A stretch of 13,998 nucleotides of DNA from Physocladia obscura. Its lineage: Eukaryota > Chytridiomycota > Chytridiomycetes > Chytridiales > Chytriomycetaceae. Under the pieces are notes generated by a model. It was not told the DNA's origin. It did not search any database and saw only the letters and a list, made by a program, of their open reading frames with translations. Each line of letters begins with the position of its first letter. The first letter of the stretch is position 1. The stretch is taken from positions 1 through 13,998 of the forward strand of contig JADGJH010000830.1 in NCBI GenBank assembly GCA_027596945.1, written 5' to 3'. The position numbers and the translations under genes are program-made. Positions 1 to 7,645 of the stretch are shown here, one piece after another.

Positions 1-1471
1 GCCTTTGACCAGTCTCTTTTTTTGTTTTTGTTTTTTTTTTTTTGCAATATGTTTTTAAATATCATTTTTATAACTTGATTGCACACGGTATTGTGGCAAC
101 ACAAACAGTTAGCTTATATAATTTTGATTGTTTTGGTGTGAAATGTTGCATAATTACACTATAGGTAGGCAACAGGTGTGCCTGGTTAAAAAGGAAGCAA
201 ATTGATAAAATGAAAAATAATTCAAGAACTCAAAAACAATTCAAGCAATTTCCAACTACTTTCCAACAATTTTTTCTTTCTAAGCATCTTTTATTCTTTT
301 TCTTTCTTTTTCTTTCTACATCAAAAACTACTTAAACTCAACTCTTTTCTTTTCTTTATTATTGGTTTTATAAAATAAAAACAAAGTTATATCTTCAGTA
401 TTAAACTTCAAACCCAACTTAACCCCATACTACTATCTCAAACTTTTGTCATTTAGTTCTGAGATACCTAGTATTGAATTAGTTGACTCAAACTGCTAAA
501 ACTACCAGCAAAATGTTCTACCATTTTCTTCAACTTACTGGATACCTTACACATGTTCCCCCACTATTCACAGCAATTTTACTAAAGGTATTGAGAATTT
601 AGACTACACAACAAAATAATCATAAAAATTTTTCCAACCTTCATCCACAGTTTCATATTTTCATAAGAGATTCTTGTCTCCTTTGTACACACAGAACTGT
701 TTACAATTTTCATTTTAAAACTAAATAACTGCATTTTGAAGCCAATTCTGCAGGTGTGAGGTTGTTAAAATTTGTGATTTTGGATATAACACCAGGTATT
801 TCTGATTTTGGACTTTAAGCAGCCACTTTAGAAAACAATGACAATAACAACAAGGAGCTGATTAAACTTACCAGGTGTGTTAAAATGGTATACTATGTTA
901 TTTACACAAGCAAGTAATTCAAAAGTAATTTGCTTTTGCTGAGATGTTTCAGATGTTTAATCTTACTTCCAGCAAGACAATTAAATCCCTTGTATGAAAT
1001 GGGGCTTATTATAGGAAAATTGTCAGTTCTTTGTTCATGTACCATGCTTGAAGTCCTCAGTTGCTGAGATTTTCCCCATGTTGGCACAAATCTCCACAAC
1101 TTTCATGCTTTGCAAACATACATTTGAAAATTTGGCCAATCTGATTCATTAAACTCAGCTACTGAAAACAATAGTTGTAAAATAAAATGTATTATAATAT
1201 ATGCTGGTTGCAGTTATTCTTTATTTGTTTATTTACCCATTTGTTAATCTAACCAAACCATGTAAACGTAGTTAGAGTGTTGAAATACTAATACGAGTCT
1301 ATAAATTCGTTAACTAGTTCTTCAAGATGTCAATCTTTTGAATTGTTGATGAGTACTTCTCCCAATAATGTTTTTTTATATAACTTCCCACACTATGTCA
1401 AGCCATTACATAAAATACTAATTTAAAATATTATATTCTAAATGCATTAAGTTATTGTTATTATTATTTTT
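1..1471. other. AT-rich intergenic flank, no supported gene
   Basis: I see no convincing coding region here. Base composition is strongly A+T, with homopolymer T runs near the left end and a pyrimidine-rich stretch around 285-355. Open frames are short and lack the GC-richer, codon-structured look of the genes further right. Three copies of CAGGTGTG followed within 0-6 nt by GTTAAAA lie at 173-191, 751-770 and 872-885, all on the + strand. The right end contains the 3' region of the minus-strand gene that stops at 1472. Confidence 0.6.
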
Positions 1472-2269
1472 TCAATGAAACCACTTTTTTCGTTCTCGAG
1501 GTTCAAATTCAATCAATTCTTCAACGTTAATTTCACGTTTTTCGCGAAAGAGAGAAGTCACATGTGTACGCCACCATTTTCCAATTTTACGACCCGGTTT
1601 GTCCTGAACAGAAACAGCTATTTTCGAATCACTGGCAGTGGCAACAAATGCTTGCATCTGCGACGCAAGTCTTGTGTTCACAAGCTTCGAATGAACTTGC
1701 GGTACAGAATACGATCGCGGAAATACGTGAGTGTCAACTGCCGCTACAGTACTGGCCAATTTTACATCACTGATGTTCAAACTGTGTCTTTCGCGCATGA
1801 TCACCGAATGGGGACTTTCATTTTCGGAGATTCCGGCGCACTTTTCATTTCTCAGTGTTAGTGTCGAAGCCGAACTCGAGCCCGAATTAGAACCGAAACT
1901 AAATCCGGAATGTGACGAGTCTGATGGTTTCCTCGTTTTGATGAGTTTGTTGTATTCGCTTATAAGCACTGCTTTGTTAATATCAGCCTGCTGCTGTTCG
2001 ACGCCGCTAGTAGCAATAATGCGGATAGAGAGATACGGTGCTGATACAGTGTCACCGGGAAGAGTTGCGGGTACTGCTATGTTGTGAGGGCTGCGATGAC
2101 GCGAATCGAAAAAGCTTGTTTTAGGAATTGGGGTGGAATTCCGCCTTTGCTGCTCTTGTTGTTGTAATGACGTGTCTTGATAACTTTGCTGCTCTGATTC
2201 GGATTCATCGTCCGAGTTTTCTGTTCCGAAAGAATGCCTGAGACTTGATGGCCCAGTTCCTCGGTACAT
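1472..2269 (-). CDS. Hypothetical Ser/Gln-rich protein with basic C-terminus
   Basis: A single 265-codon open frame in DNA clearly richer in G+C than its flanks, running from ATG at 2269 to TGA at 1472. I do not recognise the family. The N-terminal third is acidic and glutamine-rich (residues about 18-42, with QQQEQQRR). The middle, about residues 112-150, is Ser/Gly-rich, including SGFSFGSNSGSSS. Several R-x-x-S/T sites (for example RRNST, TRKPS) could be kinase targets. The last 40 residues are basic and aromatic, with GKWWRTHVTSLFREKR and an end in RKKWFH, and look the most protein-like and probably conserved. There is no signal peptide or membrane segment. Most of the chain is predicted to be disordered, so it could be a regulatory or scaffold protein, but that is inference. 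A stop lies in frame just upstream of the ATG, so a 5' exon would be needed to extend it. Confidence 0.55.
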   Translation of the reverse strand: MYRGTGPSSLRHSFGTENSDDESESEQQSYQDTSLQQQEQQRRNSTPIPKTSFFDSRHRSPHNIAVPATLPGDTVSAPYLSIRIIATSGVEQQQADINKAVLISEYNKLIKTRKPSDSSHSGFSFGSNSGSSSASTLTLRNEKCAGISENESPHSVIMRERHSLNISDVKLASTVAAVDTHVFPRSYSVPQVHSKLVNTRLASQMQAFVATASDSKIAVSVQDKPGRKIGKWWRTHVTSLFREKREINVEELIEFEPRERKKWFH

Positions 2270-3670
2270 CAGTGTTTTAAAGCTTTAACTTTTTCTTTGA
2301 TTCAAACAATGTTTCGCAAGCAATTCCAGATTTTTGAACCGCTTAAAGTAATCGCAGTTATTGCACATCAAGCAACATCAACATTTTTCCCAATTAAAAC
2401 CATGATGATGGATAGACATGTCCAAACAATGAATGCCTGTTGCGTTCAGCGAATATTTTTCTGTGGAAGCACCCAATTTTTGAAAGCCCTGCTTCCCATC
2501 AATACAGCTGAGGTTGCAGAAGAAAAAAGACGCTAAATGAATCATGAATTAGGAAGCTAGATATAGTTCCCGATTTGCCCACAATCTCTGATAAAAATCG
2601 AACGATAACGACAGAAAGTGAGTTGTGCTGAAAAAGAAGCAGTTACTTTAGCAGTTTGAGAGCAAGGAAAAGAATGTATTGAGGGTTGTTGTCAAGATAT
2701 GCAAACAAGCCTCAGTACAATCAATCCCCTGAACTTCAGGAAGATCGAGTCCTATATCCTATTTATTTATCGTTTTTTAATAGAGAAAAAAGCGGATGAA
2801 TAAAACCAAGCAATCACCACATGACAAAGACGAGCCTTCTATTTTTTCTCTCTAGGGATAATGACTGTGAGAAAACCAAGCACTTCAGAAATGATCAACT
2901 ATTTATTATGGAAAAGCAATGTCAATTCTGGGTTGGTTTGGCGAAATGCCGAATCATTGGTTTTGCTGTTTAAATTCGTTCTCGTAGGGCTATGCAGTAC
3001 TGTTGCAACTATGCTCCAGTTCTGCATCAAAAAGTGTCAAATCTGTCTAGCTGTCAGCGCTTCAGTGCGATTCATTACTCCTCACTTTTGACTCTATGTC
3101 AACAAGGAACATATGACAGGCATAGACAAAATTCCAAAGGTTTATTATAAGTAGCCAAGGAATGGAGGTTCAGTTCTTGCCGTTTGTATCCCCCCCCTCT
3201 CTCCTCTCATCAAGAAAGTCATGAGAGTTTTTATTTTGGGTCTCAATGAAGCAAGTATTTAACCTACCAAGGACAAAAACAATTGGAATGAAAAATTGAC
3301 TAGAAGCCATGTTGAGATGCATACCATTGCTAATAGTCAGGCAACTGCGATCTCTGAGGATCTTGTTGATGACACTATCAGTGATTTGAAAAACATAAAA
3401 GGTATAAACTTTTAGTATTGCTTTTGACATGATAATATGTTTCTTTAGGATAAAAGTATGTTGTTAAGTAATGTTGAGTAGAATTAAGAGCTTGGAAGAG
3501 GGCTGTCAGGACAGCAAGTTATCAGTTGTTAGGATGATTTTGAATTCCTGCTTTAGAATTTTTTCCTTAGAAAACTACTCAAATCATATCAATTGGTTGA
3601 TGTGATGGATTTCTAAAGGTAGTTTAAAAAGGTACATTACCAATGGTATTATTTAGATGACACACAGTTT

Positions 3671-3810
3671 CAATGGCTCATTGTCAATGGTACCACTTAA
3701 ATGGTCCCTTGCCAATAATTTAATTTCAATGGTTTCATTTCAATGGTCCCTTTTCAATGATACTATTTCAATGGTTCATTGCCAATTTTCATTTGGCAAT
3801 TGTACAAAAT
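3671..3810. repeat. 14-bp tandem minisatellite, about 10 units
   Basis: CAATGG-like cores start at 3671, 3685, 3699, 3713, 3727, 3741, 3755, 3769, 3783 and 3797, a strict 14-nt period. The approximate consensus is CAATGGTNCCNTTT. The first and middle units match best (CAATGGTACCACTT, CAATGGTTTCATTT, CAATGGTCCCTTTT), and the last two have decayed (CAATTTTC..., CAATTGTA...). One more unit-like copy, CAATGGTATTATTT, lies at 3641, separated by 16 nt. Because 14 is not a multiple of three, the short open frame across it is not a repeat protein. The right end also forms a perfect 8-bp stem (3778-3785 with 3793-3800, 7-nt loop). Confidence 0.85.
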
Positions 3811-4303
3811 TTTCAGGTGAAATTTCTCTAATTTCAATATGAAAATTGTTTAGTAAAAATTCAGACAAGTTATATTGAAAAGTTTTTATATGAATTATTA
3901 TATTTGTTTTCACAGAGTGATAATTCATGCATATATCCCCACCATTGTCCCATCCATCCAAAAGCACAATTCAGCATTGAAAAGTGTCCTTGTCAATGAC
4001 CATAAACACCGTATGAATCTATGACTTAATTGAATATTTCTAATAAATGAAAATAATAGGTAAAAAAAGAAAATTTCTTCTCATTCTATGTTATAGATGC
4101 TGTGTGAGTGTGAATATGACATTTTTAACTTAATGTTAAAGGCTATTTAAGTGACTAAATTTGTTTCAAAAAGATGTACCTGTATTGGCATTTGTGAGTT
4201 TTGGTCATATGCCAACTATTGATCCAAAGTGCCCATTATTATTTCCAGCAGAAAATCGCATAATCTCAAAAATGATCACCAATATTTTTTATTGACTTTT
4301 GTC

Positions 4304-4321
4304 TAATAATAATAATAATAA
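4304..4321. repeat. (TAA)6 microsatellite
   Basis: A perfect trinucleotide run of six TAA units in AT-rich intergenic DNA, about 360 nt upstream of the carbonic anhydrase start. Confidence 0.85.
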
Positions 4322-4584
4322 GTATCATATACTCTATAAATGCTTCTTATTTTCTATTCAAATAAATGGTGACTGGTGTCTTATTGCCTTTAAAAAATAT
4401 CTGACAAAATGCATATTTATGAACCAGCTCTTTCTTTTTACTTTAAATCTCTCTCTGTCAGATTGTATGGGGGTGTTTGGTGACCGCTGATATCACTAGC
4501 ACCACCCAAATAATTTAGCTTTTCGGACTCGCAGATTGCACTGAACAAAAGGACATATTTGCTAAGCTGCAAAAAAGAGTGAAT

Positions 4585-4592
4585 TATAAATA
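4585..4592 (+). promoter_or_regulatory. Possible TATA box of carbonic anhydrase gene
   Basis: TATAAATA lies 85-92 nt upstream of the ATG at 4677. That spacing would put transcription start near 4615-4625 and leave a 5' leader of about 55 nt. If so, the two upstream ATGs at 4603 and 4607 (the second directly followed by TAA) would sit outside the transcript. The region is AT-rich, so a chance match is possible. Confidence 0.35.
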
Positions 4593-4676
4593 AGGTGCGT
4601 GAATGAATGTAAATAAACTTGAATATAAAAAAGAGAAATCTTCCCCTTCACTAAAAATTCTGCAAATTACTAGAAA

Positions 4677-6196
4677 ATGCCAACAGAAGGAAAAGCAAGA
4701 ACACCGCCGTTGGGGATGGCACCCGGCCCAGTTCTGCTCAAAATGCTTGGACGAAGCAAAACGGCACCGGCAAACTCGAGCGCTGGCGATTTGGACAAAA
4801 GGACAAACTTGCTTGGTCTGGTTATGCACACGTTGCACATTCAGCGGATCAAGCCATCCCTGCACGACTGGAGCTACACCGGGCCCAAGGGAACAAAACA
4901 CTGGCACGAAATTGATGGTATGTGTTGTGTCTGCAGTTATCAGTGTTTTATTATCATTAAATACTGGTTGCTTTTCATTTATTGAGATTCCCAATTTCCA
5001 TTTTTTTTGTCATTATTAATGCCGGACTAAGCAATCCGACTAATCACAATCGCTAAACCAATCCAGGCGTCAAAGTCGGAACAAGTCAGTCGCCGCTCAA
5101 CTTTACGGATGCGCATCTGCTTTTCAATAGCAGCGAATTTACTCCCGAACTCCACTATCGGTCATCTGTATCATCAACAAAAGGCCGCCGCAGCAGAGCC
5201 TCCATTCGCCGCGGTCCATCAATGACGTTCGAGCTTAACGCGGAGGAACTTCGCAAACTCAACGAATTGCAGATCCAGGTTGCCAACAACACCACCGCCA
5301 CCCCGGCCTTGGAAACTTCCGATTCTCCTGTTGGTGGCGAGGACGCAGCCAACGCAACCACGCAGCAGCACCCCGCAACAACCTCTGCCGACTCTTGCTG
5401 TACCCCAGCAGCGCCTTTTATTCTACAACAACGCGTGTCCGCCGAATCTCTCGCGTCCTCAACCGGGTTTGTTTCTGCGATTCCGGTCGCAAACACGGGC
5501 CACTCGATCCAAATAAATATGCCGCCGTCATCAGATGCCGATTTGGCGAAATACGGCGGTCATTGCGTGTTCCGGGGCAAAAACTACCATCTTCGGCAGA
5601 TTCATTTCCACAGCCCTGCTGAGCATACTATTAACAGCGCTGCGGTGCGTATGGAGGCTCATTTTGTTCATATCAGCGATGACGGCAAGTTGCTTGTTAT
5701 TGGAATGTTTATTGTTGTTGCGGAGTTGAATCACAAGAGGCCAATCACTTTTCTTGATTCGTTGATTTCAGAGGTTTTAAATTTATTTGTTAAATTATCA
5801 TTCCCTTTAATTTACTTTATTCTTTCTTATAATCAGATTCCAAGAACAGTTGGAGACGAGTCCCATTTTATCGGTGACCTAGACCTCGAACAAGTAGCGG
5901 CACTGATTCGATCAAACAGAAGCTTCTACGTCTACAATGGGTCGCTGACGACGCCACCATTGACGGAAGGCGTGCAATGGATTGTTGGCACGTCTTCGTT
6001 CCCCATGCGTCGTGACTTGATCACGGCAATTGAATCAGCTATGCCCAAGAACAATGCACGGCCTGCGTTTTCATCGTACTCGTATCCGAGACAGGATGGT
6101 ATTGCGAACGTAACGGGTACCGCTGTTTTAGTGGCTCCTGCTGTTGAAACGCTTGTTGTTAGTGGTGCTGACACTCTTGATACAATCGAAGAATGA
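4677..6196 (+). CDS. Alpha-class carbonic anhydrase with large insertion
   Basis: Catalyses reversible hydration of CO2 to bicarbonate and a proton. Proposed exons 4677-4917, 5067-5773 and 5837-6196 give 435 aa. Exon 1 carries the N-terminal WSYTGPKGTKHW motif, and the junction completes GTSQSPLNF, the family's QSP signature. Zinc ligands are H260 and H262 in HFH plus H279 in MEAHFVH. E266 of SPAEHT, the proton-shuttle histidine (H226 in NTGHS) and the threonine pair T354/T355 in SLTTPP are all present, so the enzyme should be active. The compact HFHSPAEH loop is of the plant/bacterial type. Between QSP (residue 90) and the shuttle histidine there are about 136 residues, against about 34 in human CA II: roughly 100 extra, low-complexity, Thr/Ala/Ser-rich and with a basic patch. 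No signal peptide is visible, so it may be cytosolic. Intron 1 is 149 nt (GTATGT donor). Intron 2 is 63 nt, stopless and in frame, and is inferred because it interrupts the conserved core with T-rich sequence. Confidence 0.88.
5774..5836 (+). other. Stopless 63-nt intron in carbonic anhydrase gene
   Basis: The segment begins GTTTTA and ends ATCAG, is very T-rich, and falls at codon phase 0 between LDSLISE and IPRTVGDE. Its length is 21 codons with no stop. If retained it would add a hydrophobic stretch (VLNLFVKL...LSYNQ) between two conserved blocks where family members have a short connection. I call it an intron from composition, splice signals and the family alignment. RNA evidence is lacking. 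Confidence 0.72.
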
Positions 6197-6424
6197 ATAG
6201 CAGTAGTGTATTTGTGTACTTGTTTTTTTTTTTCTCTCTTTCACTCACCATGAATACCTTTTTTTTCTTTTTTCTTTTTTTCAGTTTTTGTTTCGTTGTG
6301 ATCTGTTTGATTTCTGAAAAAAAAAAGATATAAAAGAAATTGATAACGCTGCTTTGTTGCTCTCTGTTCGTTATATTATTTATTATTTTTGGATTTTCAT
6401 TTCACCACACAATACATACAAAAT

Positions 6425-6430
6425 AATAAA
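6425..6430 (+). terminator. Possible poly(A) signal for carbonic anhydrase
   Basis: AATAAA on the + strand, 229 nt after the carbonic anhydrase stop. This is farther than usual, so an unrecognised nearer signal may be the one used. Confidence 0.3.
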
Positions 6431-6431
6431 T

Positions 6432-6453
6432 GAGAGAGAGAGAGAGAGAGAGA
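6432..6453. repeat. (GA)11 microsatellite
   Basis: Eleven perfect GA units between the facing AATAAA-type signals of the two convergent genes. Confidence 0.9.
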
Positions 6454-6456
6454 TTT

Positions 6457-6462
6457 TTTATT
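6457..6462 (-). terminator. Poly(A) signal for minus-strand surface-protein gene
   Basis: AATAAA read on the minus strand, 35 nt beyond the TAG stop at 6497, which is a normal spacing for 3' end formation. Confidence 0.5.
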
Positions 6463-6496
6463 CGAGATTAATCAAGTCAGTTGTAGAAGTGTGTGA

Positions 6497-7645
6497 CTAC
6501 GGAGTAGTCGGAGTTCGACTAGCAGAACGTGACTGTTTCCGACCACGTACAACGATATCCGAGTTTGAAGTAAAAGTAACAGTCGCTATAGTAGCAGTAT
6601 TAAGCGTAGTGCCGGTGTTATTGTTGGCCCCGCCACCAATGCTATTTTGCAAATTATTAGCACCACTGTTACCACTACTGTTGTTGTACTGTAGGTTTTT
6701 ATTATGGAAGTTTGTACTTGCGCTGCCCTGGGTACGATTGTTATCAGGAAGCGAAAAGACATGCGGAATGGTCGCGTTGGTAATTTTTGCGTTTGCGCCT
6801 TGAACAAGAAGTGCGGCAATCATGAATTCGGGGGTGAGGAGGCCGGCGTAGTTTGGGTTCTGGTTTGATGCGGTGGCAGCAGCAGTCATGGCCATGGCAG
6901 CAGAAGCATTGAAAGCGGTATTAGCATTATTATTAGCAGCTATTATGTTAGTAGTAGCAGGAGTAGTATTGGCGGTAGTCATCAGTGAGGCTGCGGGTGG
7001 AGGTGGCGGTAAGGTGTCGGAGGAGGATGGCGGGACCAGCGTGTTATTGACGGAGATATTACTGGAAGTGGCATTATTGGATGAAGTGGAGGTGGTGGTA
7101 TTGGAGGTAGTGCAAGAGTCGTCATTAGACAGTTTCAGCAAGTTGTTTTTTGAAAAAGAGTTCTTGTTTTTGCGGTGGCGCAGCACGAGGCCAACGACAG
7201 CAAGACAGACGGCGGCGATCGACGCGATAATAATGGCGGCAATAGCACCCGGCGAAATGGAAAGAGAAGAGTATGAGCTTGCATTGGAGTTTGAGTTTGA
7301 GTTAGAGCCAGTGGCTAGAGCCGTTACTACCGAAACAATCAGGTTGGTGTACTGCGGGAGGGAGCGCCAGTCGGGCGGCCACGTATAATTTGTGGGCCAC
7401 GAGGGAGGAGCGGGCGGCGGAGCAGGGTAGTCTGGCGGGTAGACGATGGTGCCGTTGACAAATGGCGGCCACACATAGCCCGTCGGCCAGTCCAGCGGCG
7501 GCGGTGGCGGGAAGGGATAGTTGGGCGGGTATCCACTGGGCAGAGCTACTGTCGCTGTAGTCACTGTACGAGTAGCAGTAGTGGTAGTGGTGACAGTGGT
7601 AGCTGGCATGCTTGGTTTTCTTTTCTTTTTTGAACACTTTGACAT
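6497..7645 (-). CDS. Single-pass membrane protein with Pro/Trp repeats
   Basis: From the ATG at 7645 it encodes 382 aa. A Thr-rich stretch (residues 17-33) is followed by two copies of a 30-residue Pro-rich repeat (residues 40-61 and 70-91) sharing DWPTGYVWPP/SWPTNYTWPP, then a Ser/Asn-rich stem (113-130). One strong transmembrane helix follows (about 132-155, PGAIAAIIIASIAAVCLAVV) and then RHRKNKN, a typical cytosolic stop-transfer. The C-terminal tail is long, Asn/Ser/Thr-rich, with a PPPPP run and a basic RGRKQSRSASR end. The order of Ser/Thr/Pro ectodomain, one helix and disordered tail resembles fungal cell-surface sensors in architecture only; no WSC domain is seen. No signal peptide follows this start. 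The frame stays open to an ATG at 8203 (568 aa), with other in-frame ATGs at 7609, 7657 and 7705. I prefer a start near 7645 because beyond about 7820 the opposite strand looks more like coding sequence. Confidence 0.6.
   Translation of the reverse strand: MSKCSKKKRKPSMPATTVTTTTTATRTVTTATVALPSGYPPNYPFPPPPPLDWPTGYVWPPFVNGTIVYPPDYPAPPPAPPSWPTNYTWPPDWRSLPQYTNLIVSVVTALATGSNSNSNSNASSYSSLSISPGAIAAIIIASIAAVCLAVVGLVLRHRKNKNSFSKNNLLKLSNDDSCTTSNTTTSTSSNNATSSNISVNNTLVPPSSSDTLPPPPPAASLMTTANTTPATTNIIAANNNANTAFNASAAMAMTAAATASNQNPNYAGLLTPEFMIAALLVQGANAKITNATIPHVFSLPDNNRTQGSASTNFHNKNLQYNNSSGNSGANNLQNSIGGGANNNTGTTLNTATIATVTFTSNSDIVVRGRKQSRSASRTPTTP
7373..7528 (-). repeat. 30-residue Pro/Trp protein repeat, two copies
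   Basis: Two imperfect copies in the minus-strand gene with an exact 90-nt period. Aligned residues are PP-N/D-YP, a run of prolines, WPT-G/N-Y, then WPP; W53/W83, Y57/Y87 and W59/W89 line up. A partial third PPDW follows the second copy. Confidence 0.75.

Larger units (their letters stand above)
2270..4584. other. AT-rich intergenic region with repeats
   Basis: About 2.3 kb without a supported gene between the minus-strand hypothetical gene and the carbonic anhydrase promoter. It holds a 14-bp minisatellite (3671-3810), an 8-C run followed by CT-rich sequence (3190-3208), a (TAA)6 tract (4304-4321) and an imperfect palindrome around 2731-2743 (CCTGAA-C-TTCAGG). Short open frames exist on both strands, including a 55-codon ATG frame on the minus strand at 2378-2545, but none shows a recognisable domain. 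Confidence 0.5.
6197..6496. other. Convergent 3' intergenic region
   Basis: A 300-nt AT-rich space between the stop codons of two convergent genes. It has several T runs, a (GA)11 tract and AATAAA-type signals on both strands. No gene is seen. Confidence 0.7.

Noticed and set aside
902..1099. Minus-strand 65-codon open frame in the left flank
   Set aside because: No recognisable domain, AT-rich surroundings, no coding-like codon pattern.
2297..2536. Plus-strand 79-codon open frame
   Set aside because: No family resemblance and it competes with an equally plausible small minus-strand frame in the same DNA.
2861..3091. Plus-strand 76-codon frame with a hydrophobic stretch
   Set aside because: No domain and no flanking signals; a single short frame in AT-rich DNA is expected by chance.
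3170..3430. Minus-strand 86-codon open frame
   Set aside because: No recognisable motif; its C-terminal end is made from the C/CT-rich simple sequence.
3657..3842. Open frame across the minisatellite that looks like a repeat protein (recurrent MV/SW-type units)
   Set aside because: The 14-nt period is not a multiple of three, so the apparent protein repeat comes from the DNA repeat.
4603..5019. 138-codon + strand frame overlapping the carbonic anhydrase start
   Set aside because: Out of frame with exon 1, which carries clear carbonic anhydrase motifs; it runs through intron 1.
6873..7388. 171-codon + strand frame rich in Ala/Val/Glu
   Set aside because: It is the antisense shadow of the minus-strand surface-protein gene, whose transmembrane helix and Pro/Trp repeat are in this stretch.
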